DNA from: Sipunculus nudus
Taxonomy: Eukaryota > Annelida > Sipuncula > Golfingiida > Sipunculidae
Length of the DNA: 64,000 nt
Direction of reading: 5' to 3'
Assembly (NCBI GenBank): GCA_026874595.1
Contig: CM049313.1
Location: 38,840,659 to 38,904,658 of the forward strand
Part shown: positions 23,369-35,966 of the stretch, in pieces
Position numbering within the stretch: position 1 is the first letter of the stretch
How the letters are laid out: each line of letters begins with the position of its first letter
Notes under the pieces: generated by a model
Told to the model about the DNA's origin: nothing
Databases searched by the model: none
What the model saw: the letters and a program-made list of their open reading frames with translations, nothing else
Position numbers and translations under genes: made by a program

Positions 23369-23666
23369 CGGCGAAGTCTGTGAGAAGCAGTGACATGAAG
23401 TTGGTTCGTGAATTAGGAGAGGGCGCTTTCGGCAGAGTGTACCTGGGAAGATGGAACGGAGAAGAGGGTGACACCCTCGTGGCCGTCAAAATGGCAAAGA
23501 ACGATTTAAAGAGCGCCACCAGGAGGGAATTCGAAAACGAGGCTGAACTAATGACGTCACTCAGACATCCTAATATTGTTACATTCCACGGTATATGTTC
23601 AGAAGAGCATTCATTGTTTCTGGTATTTGAGTACATGGACCAAGGGGACCTGAACAATTTCTTAAG
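23369..23666 (+). CDS. Trk: Trk exon: kinase N-lobe
   Basis: Joined through A|CG it reads KSVRSSDMKLVRELGEGAFG, giving the glycine-rich loop GEGAFGRVYLG. It continues with VAVK (the ATP-anchoring lysine), REFENEAELM with the alpha-C glutamate, LRHPNIVTFHGIC, and FEYMDQGDLNNFLR, the hinge and alpha-D region. LGEGAFG, EAEL, VFEYM and GDLN-FLR are close to the vertebrate Trk kinase. The exon ends AG at gtgagg and is completed by G in the next exon. A 125-codon open frame on the other strand over this exon (23280-23657) is a shadow. The domain is cytoplasmic and catalyses tyrosine phosphorylation. Confidence 0.97.
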
Positions 23667-23969
23667 GTGAGGGGTTCAGAAGATTTCTTGGCAAATGTAA
23701 TGTTATTTTGCCACCATTTCTTTTGTTTCCTGCATTTCCCTGGCAAATCAAATCAACTAAAAGCAACTGTTTTAAGTTTTATCCATGTAATAACTCTGCG
23801 AAAAAAAATTGTTATTACTTCATTTAGTATATGTGTCTATAATTTAAGTTTATATTTGATGCCTATAACCGAACAAGCATCATTGTGTCATACACGGCAT
23901 GATCAACAATATACAACTTCGGAATCCCAGTTTATGTTGCTATATCCATTTATGTGTTTTGTATTTCAG
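23667..23969 (+). other. Trk intron (303 bp)
   Basis: Donor gtgagg, acceptor tttgtatttcag. Nothing else seen. Confidence 0.9.
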
Positions 23970-24213
23970 GCTTCATGGACCGGATGCCGGTGTTTTGAGT
24001 GCGCCGGAGTCTGAAGAATCACGTGACACTCTTACACTTCCGGAACTGATGAACATTGCCCTTCAGGTGGCGTGTGGTATGGAGTACCTTGCCTGCCAAC
24101 ACTTCGTCCATCGTGACCTTGCCACACGAAACTGCCTTGTTTCCGGAAAACTTACTGTTAAAATAGGCGACTTCGGCATGAGCCGGGATGTCTATAGCAC
24201 AGACTACTACAGG
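23970..24213 (+). CDS. Trk: Trk exon: kinase catalytic loop, DFG and activation loop
   Basis: Begins by completing Arg and reads [14 protein letters not shown] (the short kinase-insert region after FLR), then [27 protein letters not shown] (catalytic loop with Asp and Asn), [18 protein letters not shown]. The catalytic base Asp and the DFG magnesium ligand are intact. The YxxxYY activation-loop triplet, here Y-S-T-D-Y-Y, is the Trk and insulin-receptor class autophosphorylation site. Ends in phase 0 at AGG|gtatca. With intact K, E, D and DFG the kinase is predicted to be active. Confidence 0.98.
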
Positions 24214-25955
<1,742 letters not shown>

Positions 25956-26141
25956 GTGATGGAGTTGGTCCGTAAGGGTCAGGTGTTATCACGGCCTAGG
26001 TGCTGCCCTAATGACGTGTACCAGGTGATGCTGGGATGCTGGAAGAGACAGCCGTGTGACCGCTTAAAGATGAAACAAATCCACTCCTCCTTAAAAAGTC
26101 TTAGCAAGGCCGCGCACGAGTATTTGCAGCTGATTGACTGA
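25956..26141 (+). CDS. Trk: Trk terminal exon: end of kinase and PLC-gamma-type tail
   Basis: Reads VMELVRKGQVLSRPRCCPND, VYQVMLGCWKRQPCDRLKM, then SLKSLSKAAHEYLQLID and TGA. LxRPxxCPxxVYxxMxxCWxxxPxxR is the end of the tyrosine-kinase fold with its structural Arg. The protein stops a few residues later with YLQLID, placed exactly like the vertebrate Trk C-terminal YLDVLG, the phosphotyrosine that binds PLC-gamma SH2 domains. The tail is short, as in vertebrate Trks. Functional equivalence of the tail is inferred from position and the Y-L-x-x-(I/L) pattern. Confidence 0.97.
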   Translation: MMELVRKGQVLSRPRCCPNDVYQVMLGCWKRQPCDRLKMKQIHSSLKSLSKAAHEYLQLID

Positions 26142-26791
26142 CGAAATTTGGCATTTATGTACGATTTACAGTAGAAGTTGCCAAAGTGATCTCGTGAGAC
26201 GACCAGTGAGGATAAAAGTGTGTATATGCAATATAAAGATGCCTTGTATTCGTTAAACTGATATCTGTTTATGTTTCGTACGTCACTGCTGGCGGTGAGG
26301 TATTGCGCATGCGCAGAGATGGCTCTGAATGATAATGACTGTGCAATAGCAGCTAAGCTGAGCTTAGATGAAACGCCGATTGGCTTTGAGTGCCATGTTG
26401 GTTGTCATGGAAACCATACGACATTAACTCAAACAACCCGGATATTTACCCGTTTTTGGAACGAACATGGATACCACTTTGGTTATGGAATCATTTTTAT
26501 TGGTTATGGTATTACCGCAAGCACACAAGACACATCACGGTAATACCTGACGGCATCTCTCCCCTGGCATATCATAAGGATTATTCAACGTTAAGGAGCA
26601 GTCCGAATTATGCAATATTGTTATGAGGATCCTGATAATCGGTGATAGATATTTTCAAGAGAAAGCGCATTTAGAACAAACAAGCCATACAAAAATTGAC
26701 AAACTGTGGTAAAATTATAAATATAATTTCATCAAGTATTTAATGCCAACTGTTCTTGCCAATTCAGAGCTGTCAATTTGAGGAATGTGAA
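26142..26791 (+). other. Downstream of Trk: probable 3' UTR and spacer
   Basis: No clear AATAAA is seen; AATATA at about 26230 is a weak alternative. A perfect NRF1-type palindrome lies at 26304-26315. A 90-codon open frame (26271-26543) shows no recognisable motif and I do not call it. Confidence 0.5.
26304..26315. promoter_or_regulatory. NRF1-type palindrome TGCGCATGCGCA
   Basis: Perfect match to the palindromic binding site of nuclear respiratory factor 1, a site usually found in GC-rich promoters. Here it stands alone about 160 bp after the Trk stop in a locally less AT-rich patch. It could be a promoter of an unseen neighbour or chance. Confidence 0.35.
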
Positions 26792-28386
26792 GAGAAATAT
26801 CCATCATGTTTTATAATTATTTGATAAGTGGAAATGTACATAGATTGTTAGTTCAATGCCGGTGTGAGCGTCATTTGACAAAGATACGTGAAATAATTCA
26901 AAAGGCTATCAAGTATAACCTTGATAACGGTGTATGAATAGGAGTTTCATAAAATCATAAATGTAATTTAATCAACAGCAGAATGTTAATTTCAATTTAC
27001 GAAACTTTTCTTGTACAAAGGCAGATGAACTGACCCCTGAATTGTTCAATTCGTAATTTATTAAACAATGCTTGTCTTTACATTCCCATAGATTGTAGAA
27101 GGAACAAGTTTACTAGTAGAAGGAACAAGTCTACTAGTTCAAGTGACAACATCTCCAAGACTTTTTTTTTAATTCAAATGTGTATTTTGAGTGTGATAAG
27201 ATATGACCGAGGACATGAAACAAGGACAGAGTGACAGAGGTTGAAAATTTCAATTAGAACGTAATGACCTGCTGGGTAAACCAGTATGAAAAACCGGTGA
27301 CGATGGGATTTCACGTGTTTGTTAAGGTTTCACAGGATGATCAATATCTGTCGAGGATTATGTATCTATAGAAGAGAGGACTGGGTGGCCCTTTTGTCTT
27401 GGTGCTAATATCCGGTATTTGGCATAATTCTGCTACAGAAGGATTGAATCTGTTCAAATCTGACCTCCAAATCGAGAGCACGTCATTAACCTCTGCTGAG
27501 TCAAATTTCGGGTAGTACGGTTCTTATTACATTACAGATTTATACCAGAATTGATGCTCCAGTTGTTCGGAGCATTCGTAAGCCGTTTGAGAAATATCCA
27601 TCATGTTTTATAATTATTTGATAAGTGGAAATGTACATAGATTGTTAGTTCAATGCCGGTGTGAGCGTCATTTGACAAAGATACGTGAAATAATTCAAAA
27701 GGCTATCAAGTATAACCTTGATAACGGTGTATGAATAGGAGTTTCATAAAATCATAAATGTAATTTAATCAACAGCAGAATGTTAATTTCAATTTACGAA
27801 ACTTTTCTTGTACAAAGGCAGATGAACTGACCCCTGAATTGTTCAATTCGTAATTTATTAAACAATGCTTGTCTTTACATTCCCATAGATTGTAGAAGGA
27901 ACAAGTTTACTAGTAGAAGGAACAAGTCTACTAGTTCAAGTGACAACATCTCCAAGACTTTTTTTTTTAATTCAAATGTGTATTTTGAGTGTGATAAGAT
28001 ATGACCGAGGACATGAAACAAGGACAGAGTGACAGAGGTTGAAAATTTCAATTAGAACGTAATGACCTGCTGGGTAAACCAGTATGAAAAACCGGTGACG
28101 ATGGGATTTCACGTGTTTGTTAAGGTTTCACAGGATGATCAATATCTGTCGAGGATTATGTATCTATAGAAGAGAGGACTGGGTGGCCCTTTTGTCTTGG
28201 TGCTAATATCCGGTATTTGGCATAATTCTGCTACAGAAGGATTGAATCTGTTCAAATCTGACCTCCAAATCGAGAGCACGTCATTAACCTCTGCTGAGTC
28301 AAATTTCGGGTAGTACGGTTCTTATTACATTACAGATTTATACCAGAATTGATGCTCCAGTTGTTCGGAGCATTCGTAAGCCGTTT
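26792..28386. repeat. Near-perfect 797-bp tandem duplication
   Basis: Copy 1 is 26792-27588 and copy 2 is 27589-28386. Both begin GAGAAATATCCATCATG and end GCATTCGTAAGCCGTTT. The only difference I find is one extra T in a poly-T run (nine against ten, near 27171 and 27960). The junctions share the dinucleotide GA. It contains no gene. Either it is a very recent duplication or an assembly artefact. Confidence 0.95.
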
Positions 28387-30226
28387 GAAAATAGTTTAGC
28401 AGAATCGTTACAAACGTTCCCAATGACATAAATTAGGGATTCATTTTAAAATGTCGGCATCCTGACCATAGTGTATGTAATGTATAAGTTTCTATAGTGG
28501 CAGCTTTAGTATGACTATATAGACAGCGTTTATATGGTACCTAAATGATAAAACAAGCGTATTCAAAACGACATGATATTGTCGACTGAAACAATTTTTT
28601 TATATTTTAAGAAGGATGTTTACGAAGAATGGCAAAGTATAGAATTTTTAATTTTGTAATAGTCTTAATTCAGAGGTACAAAATGCCGCTACACGGCCTG
28701 AGGCCCAGGATTTGTTATTTGGGCATTCAGACCACAATTCTAGTCATATGTCTGGTATTTAGGTGTATATATTTTTATTTTCCGTTGAATGAGCGATCGC
28801 ACCCTTTTAACTCAAAGATTAGTGTGTCTGTTCAATTAGGTCACTTTTCAAATTGGGTTGATGGGCTCGTCATCTTGGGCTTCTCTAACGTTCGAGGCCC
28901 ATATTTTTTTTTTGCTGTCCAAAGCATCCTGGTTCCAGGGCCGACAGATACAGATTTACATCAGTGCCCCGGAAACTGGATCCTTCCAACTAGGATCTAA
29001 GTATCATTTCAATCATATCAGCCTCGTATCATGCTAAGCAGTATGTGTTGGAAAAAAATGTTTGTTATTTGCTCCCTTTATCAACATATATGTACAGAAT
29101 ACGTGTACATGCGTCAGAGACAAAATCATTAAATGTGTGAAATGATTTATCTTTTTGACCAATAATCTTTTTCGTTCTCTGAGTGCATATTCAGAAGAAA
29201 GCCATTCCAAAATTCATGTTGAGACGTTCATATTATCGTTAATAAATACATTCTTCTATAATTGAAGACGGGCCTACATCTGTGATACTGTACGTAACTA
29301 TTTGTATTATGTTTATTGTTCAAAGGTAAATAGGAAATTAAATATTCCGTTTTGCATGATGTGTGTTGTAGGTTTACATGATATTATGTTTTTTAGTATT
29401 CACTTATGTGTTCCAGTACAGAGGAATGTATTGAGACCTTTTATTAGTCCCCCGGAGGATGGACTACTAGAATGGCAAATGTCTGTCAGTCCATCCGTCC
29501 CATTCTTTTTCAAATTTTCTCTTAAACCCATGCTACTTTCTCCACCATATTCTGCAGACATTCTCATCTAATGACTGACATGTGATTATAACCTGCAGGT
29601 GGCACACCTCAGTTGAACTACTTTTTGTGATCCGAAAGGTCTTTCGCACTTTCCTTCAGGTAAATCTGTAAAAAAACCACTTTAGCCTTCAAACCATACA
29701 GCAATATAAAATGTTGCACACCTATTTCATGGACATAACCATGACAGCCACCTATTTTGGATAACAGCTAAAAGGTATTTTTTATGGTAAAGTTTAAATG
29801 GTAAGTTTTGTTTCGTTACCCATAATCATGTACAACATATGGGTCATTGTAGGGCCTGATCCTCGAGATAATAAATTCTATGTAGTTTACAAGTAACAAT
29901 CCCAATTGTTCCCAGTTAAAAACCGGGTTTCCCGTATACCTAACATGCACGCTAATCATGAAGATCATGTTTTCCATGTATCTTGAAGGTAAAATTCTCC
30001 ATGACAAGGTTTGGGGATATTAGGGCACCTCTGTTACCACAGTGTATTAGTTTAACGCGCAACTGAGGATTATTTGTGCCTCAAGGTGCTTCAGATATTT
30101 TCCTACAAAATAATTGAAAAAAAATTGGAATTGGTATTAACTGTATACCGGGAGCCTAAGTCAGAATAGAAAAAAAAACTCAGCTGTATAGAGCATTATA
30201 CAACAAGCATTCGAACCTACTTAGCA

Positions 30227-30228
<2 letters not shown>
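28387..30228 (+). other. Spacer, no gene recognised
   Basis: AT-rich with poly-A/T runs. A 123-codon open frame at 28629-29000 has no recognisable domain and an odd composition. A short dispersed-repeat-like segment beginning TAGTCCCCCGGAGGATGGAC lies at about 29440-29580. The rest is unremarkable. Confidence 0.5.

Positions 30229-30267
<39 letters not shown>
30229..30267. repeat. (TA)n microsatellite
   Basis: About 20 TA dinucleotides followed by an ATATTTATATATTT tail. Confidence 0.95.
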
Positions 30268-30276
<9 letters not shown>

Positions 30277-31189
30277 TTATATATCCCTGATTCACTGTAT
30301 TATCCTTGCATTCCTTATTAGTTTACATATGATAATTTCGGATTATTTGTTGAGTATCAGTTATAATATTAACCTTTGCCAGGAATAAACACACACTTGG
30401 ACTTTGTAAGCCTTTAACGCTCCGGCAAATATTGGTATGTGGTATGTATTACATGAAACATGTAAAACAACATTGATGGGATTTTAGTCAAGTGTATTAT
30501 GAAATGATTGATAATCGGCGTTCAGAGACCTGACAGACTTTTTAAAGTATACAAATCAATTGTTTATAATATCATTTTTTCCTTCTGCAGCTTGTGATTT
30601 TCAGATCATAGTTTGTTGCTTTGAAATATATTTAATAAACTATTTTCGTTTAACAGAGGCCTTTTTGTCTATATGATGATAACTTGTTTGATAACTTGCA
30701 TTTCCCTGGTCAGAATCCTGGTTTATTCCATAACCACACATATGTAACCCCTCCCCTTCGCCTTTGTGTCAATGTTTATAATGATGGTCAATAGTTGTAA
30801 AGTTTACTCTTTAAAATAGATAAACCGTCCCTTATATTTTAATTTATATATTCATATATTATACCCGAACATTTATTTCCTAAATCATTAAGAAGGTTGT
30901 GTTTCAATTCGTTTCAAAATTTTATTTTTTATCTTGTATGTCAGTAGGATTACTAAACTGGGGACCCATGGGTCTCGACGCTTAGCTGAATTTATCTTTA
31001 AGGATATGTTTATGAGCACTTTCAACGTATGGGTCTTGTGAACAGTTTGAATCCAATCTTTCTACTTAAACTTTAGTTTTCATCAATAAACTAATTTGTA
31101 AATGGATGGGCCCTGTGACCATAACCTTTGACCTTGAGACCCCATAATCAAAAGGAAACTTCTCATATTGGCAGGTGGGTCACATGTGG
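30268..31189 (+). other. Spacer, nothing recognised
   Basis: AT-rich intergenic or intronic sequence without repeats or coding signals that I can support. Confidence 0.6.
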
Positions 31190-31380
31190 AAGACGGAAGG
31201 TTTGCGATGACATAATTTCAGGTTTCCGAAGAGGTTTATTATTAACCTACCTGGATATTTAGTTACAAGTTTCTAGGGTTGGCGGTTACGATTTGTGCCC
31301 TGCTAATGGACGCCCGGACGAAGGACAAAGCGCCATTCCTATACCTCAGTTGACTTTCAGTCAGCTGAGCTAAAAACTAC
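31190..31380 (-). mobile_element. Partial reversed copy of the hairpin-ended element
   Basis: Reads, in reverse orientation relative to 3522-7830, through part of one tandem unit (GGTTACGATTTGTGCCCTG), a degenerate GACGAAGGACAAAG stretch and the terminal palindrome (TTGACTTTCAGTCAGCTGAG). Less than one core unit remains. Confidence 0.7.
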
Positions 31381-31604
31381 TGGACACCCCTCCATTAAAC
31401 CTTATGGATTTAGTTCTACGAAACATTTGATATACATTTAATATTCCTAAAATACATTAAAAATCGTTATTGCTACCAAAATTGGCTCGTTCTATCCCGT
31501 ATCTGCTTGGCAAGATCATATGTAATTTTGTTTTGTGTCGCCACTGTCACATGATTTCTACCAGAAGTGCCGTCATTGTTCTAATTCGTGTGGTAATCTT
31601 ATAG

Positions 31605-31730
31605 ATCCGTAACGGAGTCTTCTCGGAGTTCAGTAGGTACATCATACACAACCCTGTTCGAGGATACATCATCAAGCGTGTCCTGGAACTCGGCTTAGCC
31701 TGGACTCTGGTGCAGTATGTCATGTTATGA
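31605..31730 (+). other. Possible terminal coding exon (unassigned)
   Basis: After aatcttatag a 41-codon open frame reads IRNGVFSEFSRYIIHNPV, then KRVLELGLAWTLVQYVML and TGA, followed at once by AATAAA (31731-31736). Acceptor, stop and polyadenylation signal in this order are what a last exon looks like, and the region is less AT-rich than its surroundings. I do not recognise the peptide and no upstream exon was found, so chance is a real alternative. Confidence 0.2.
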
Positions 31731-31739
31731 AATAAAACA

Positions 31740-32440
31740 TGTCACAAAGCAGAGGTCACGCCCCGCCCTCCCACTGGACACCGCAGGCAGGATAAAGCAG
31801 CCACAGTCAATTAATCCCGTCTAAAAACAAACTTAATATTCCGGCCATGACGCTAATTAGCGGAGAATCCTTCAATGGAGTTTTTAATAACTCCTCGTAG
31901 GCACATTAAACGCCTCTAAGGCCCACAGATTGCAAGAATTGAAGATGTCATTAACAGGTCATCAAGATCATTAGCTAGTATCTAGCTGTCCCCCAAACGT
32001 AGCGAAACAGACTAGTCTGCCAACAGGGAACACTATAAACATGTAATAATTGCTTATCCTCAAAATAAGCATTTGACATTTACTCCATTACGCAGAGGAC
32101 CCTTAATTCACAGGGGAGACATTTGGCTTCTTATTATGAATCTAATACGTGAAGCAACGTGGAAGCAATTGTATAAATACAATTAGTTTAATTAACATGT
32201 GGAGAAACCCAGCAGCATCCTCGGAAAATAATGGATATAATTTAGCCCTTGTATTAATAAGCGAACTAGTTACATACAGCATATTGACCTTATGACTGTG
32301 TCAGGTGGACTAGGGGCAGAGCATGTGAAATAAGGCCGGGAGATAGTGGATTAAAATATGCAGCCGAGTGAGATATTCCACGGCCAACCTTAGCCAGATT
32401 GAGCGCTCTGCATGCTTTATAGGATGACTGTGCGTCACGG
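31740..32440. other. Non-repetitive island, candidate regulatory DNA
   Basis: A stretch without microsatellites or known repeats, with several homeodomain-like cores (CTAATTAGC, TTAATTAAC, ATTAGCTAG) spread over about 500 bp. It has the look of conserved non-coding DNA, but conservation cannot be tested from one sequence. Confidence 0.2.
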
Positions 32441-35400
32441 TCGTGTTTCTCTCAAACCAGTACGCTTATCGGGAGTACCTCGGTGGTATGGCCCAGCAAA
32501 GAGGGATACACACCCATGACCCGCAGGTGCGGTACACCGAGCCTGGTTCGAGGCAGGATAATCGTGTTTCATCGCCGAGTCGCGTGATCCGAAACAAAAA
32601 TGGAATTTTGCATATAAGCATACATAAAAAGAGGCGGTTACCCCCCCCCCCCCCCCCTCCCCTTATATTTAAAAAAAATACTGGCCATTAAAATTAGATA
32701 CGTCTGGCATTATTCACACAGACATGCAGACTTTTCTTTCTTTAGCAATATGCTCTCTGTTTTTTTTTTTTTTTTGTTTCTCGGGTGAGCATAGTCAGAT
32801 GTATACATGTTCTGACATTCACGTTCACCTATATTCATTTCTATGCATTTAAAAATTGATTCAACTTCAAAACTTTAACAAGCGCTTAAATGATATTTTT
32901 TAAATAGCAGAGAGAAGTGGATTGTATATGACTGTAACGAGTAATGGCGTAATTGAAAATATTCCTCACTTTATTTTCTTGTTCCGAATAACCTACATTA
33001 TATATTACGATAGTTTTGTCGTTAATTACGGTCGTTACTATGTTGGCCATAGTGATTAAAAGATTGAAATCATTATATGGTCGTAAATGTTTATATTATT
33101 TAAAATCACCCTTATTAATGCTAATATATGTGATGTTTATTATAATAAAACAAAGAATTCGGTGTCGTATTAAATTAAATCACCTCACTCCCAGGCAATC
33201 CTTGTTTTCTTATTCTTAAAATAACATATATCAGTCAAGCCGTATCCAGTTTCAGCAGACTGTCCGAACAAGAAGACGTGATTATGTGCTTTATGATGGC
33301 GAGGTCGGTCAAAGTTTCTACGTGAAAGATAAAGTCAAAAACAAAATGGCAGAACCTTAGAACTCCTGTATTCTAGAACGCCTCCGCTGAACAATGACGT
33401 GGAGAACGACAAGTTTGAATAGAACGGTCAAATTCACTGGTGTCATATACGCAGTAAATGTGCGACAAAATGTGCCATTCTGTGTCAGACGAAGCCGCTC
33501 AGGTCAATCGTTTTAAGAGCCTCTTGTACGTGATACTCCGTCCCCCGCTGTCCCTGGGAGCATTCTGATGAGAATGTCTGACCTTTCGGTACATCATTAT
33601 ATGTGACTTTCTGGGTATTCAATAAAACTGTTGATGGGCATTTCAATACTCAATGCTTCACCAGAGAACACATTCCTGATCATGTTCCTTTCTTATTGAT
33701 TTTAATGCCTAACCAAACTTGACCTTCACCTTATCCAATTTTCAATAGTATTTTGAAACAAGATATTATATACATGTTTAAGTAGATGTGTGTCTGTGTG
33801 TCTGTGTCTGTGTGCTGACGGCGAATCAGCAAGCAACTTGAAATTTAGTAAAATTTAAAAAACAATGACCTTAGAATATATCGGTCAATTATTCTTTTCA
33901 GTTCCTTCCAGACAACAACACAATAGGATTCATTAAAAGCTCATAAATATTTTCTCAGTGAAAATGGATCAAAAGGAGCTTAGCGGCTCGCTAAGTGCGT
34001 CCTTATTGTTGATTGCTGGTAAATTTCTACGGAACCTAAAACAGCTTGAATTGATTCTCCATGTCACATCCCAAAGTTTTTGTCAGGAATTGTTTGGGAG
34101 AATCCTCTGTTATCACGTGTTTATTATCCTCTCTACCTCCTGTCACGTTTCCATCAACGGAACAAATAAGTTTGTCCACGATGACGTCACCAGACACCTA
34201 ACGGATCCAATTATTACCGAAGATCAAGGGCAAAATCAGACAGCAGCTCTCGGCAAAGGGCCACGATCCATTAACCGACATGGAATGCGGTTGACATAAA
34301 GAAGTAATTTATCATTAGTTTTACAGACTTATTAGGGAATTACGGTCGGTTTTCCTGAACAACATTGCAAAACAGGCTGAATTACGTCTCTATTATCTCC
34401 ACCAGGGACGTGGTTCTTAAACAGAATATTTAATCCTCTTTAAAACCTGAGGTCATGTCCGGCCCTGTCATTATGCCGCCCACAGAATCCTATCTGGCAT
34501 GCTTTATGTCATAACAACATGCATCATCAACCCTCAATCTAATTGAAGAGGGTTACAACGAAACAGCTCACCTTGATGAAAGAACAATCTGTGTTCAATC
34601 TGCAAAGAAATTTCTTGACTAGCTTAACTAAGCAGTTTAATGTTATAAGCAGTATCACTGTATTCTATATTTATATGTTTATTATTTTATCTACACATAT
34701 TGGATATCTGAAATAAGAAAAAGATAGGATTGGGGGATAAAAACACAAAGGATATACAAAAACAAACAGCCTAGGAATTGTATAGTGGATGGGTTAGGTA
34801 TTGATATTTTCTTTTTCACTTCCTTTCTTACTTTCTTCTATCTTTCTTTTTTGCTTTCATTCTTCTTGCTTCCTTTCTTTCAAAATTTTCGTGATTCTTT
34901 TAAGTGTGAACTTGACGAGAAGTTTGCTTGATATCATTACTTCAAAGAGATCGATGGTGTATATATTCTAATAAATAAACAAGAAGAAAGTATTTTTGTT
35001 TATATGACTTGCGAACTTGTAGGTAATGAAATGAAATATATCTTACATAACGATAAGCCCCGTGATAAAGAAATCATAAAAAATTCTTCTAAATTGCTCA
35101 TGACAATAGAATAACAAGGTACCAATAGCAACACGAAATCTACAGTAGAGTCGTGCTTTCCTTATGAAGGCAATGACATACCTGTAGTAACTCCCCCCAC
35201 CCCCCAAAAAAGGACCTTCCATCCATAACCAAATAAACCACCACCCCACCCCCTTTACTCTAGGAAATAATGCATGGCCTTAGATTATTAACAGTCGTGG
35301 ATATCCTGTATGATTTCATCGTTTTTTTTTCTGAAATTTAAGAATTCATACCAGATGTAAGGATTTATCATGGCGAAGCTGTAATTATTTCACATTAATG

Positions 35401-35966
35401 TTTTAACATTCTGGTATTGTATAGTATAATTGAGAATTGAAATACTGCAGGCAGCTGAAAAACAGCAAAGGGTTTAGAAAAAACTACAGTTAGTCATATT
35501 ACCGAGGACCCAGGTGATTCTTTATAAAAAGTTTCCTATCAACATCTCGACTGCTGCTTCAGACTCATTAGCTTACAAGTAAATAATGAATTAACCTCTG
35601 TTTTATCCAGATTAAATATTGTGTAAAACAAAACATTCCATAATGCGGGAAAAATGACCAGTTTAGAAAAAAAAGCTTCTCCAAAACCACGGGTTTTTAT
35701 GTTATGGAAACGTGTTTTAAATTGCTCAGACGTCTCAATGGTTACTATGGAATATTAAATTCCCAATATTATTAACTCCCTTTGCAGCCTTAATAAGATA
35801 CACAGATTCGCACGAGTGACATAGAAATATTTCTATATATATTTTTTTCAGACAGATAAATAATTTAATTTTTAGTAAAACAATGTGCTTTGAAATGATC
35901 ATGCATGATAATCTTTTTAAGCAAAGTAATCAACAGTTTGTTTTATTTTCTTTCTTCACTACACAG
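32441..35966 (+). other. Spacer with homopolymers, no gene recognised
   Basis: Contains a poly-C run (about 32640-32658), a poly-T run (about 32760-32775), a TGTGTCTG repeat (33787-33813) and a CT-rich tract (34809-34880). A 113-codon open frame at 33958-34299 has no recognisable domain. The sequence at 33230-33640 and 34180-34640 is less repetitive than average. No gene is called. Confidence 0.5.

Noticed and set aside
23280-23657. 125-codon open frame on the minus strand
   Set aside because: It is the antisense shadow of the kinase N-lobe exon, which is certain on the + strand.
26271-26543. 90-codon open frame after the Trk stop
   Set aside because: No domain and it overlaps the probable 3' UTR; the NRF1 site there is reported separately.
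28629-29000. 123-codon open frame
   Set aside because: No domain, no splice or promoter context, and an Ile/Phe-rich composition expected of AT-rich DNA.
32440-32600. tRNA gene or SINE (GCCTGGTTCGAGGCAGG, with TGGCCCAGCAAAGAGG upstream)
   Set aside because: A B-box-like motif is present but the spacing to the A-box-like motif is long and no cloverleaf can be drawn.
33958-34299. 113-codon open frame with a hydrophobic middle
   Set aside because: The hydrophobic stretch is not N-terminal and nothing resembles a known family; length alone is not enough in this DNA.
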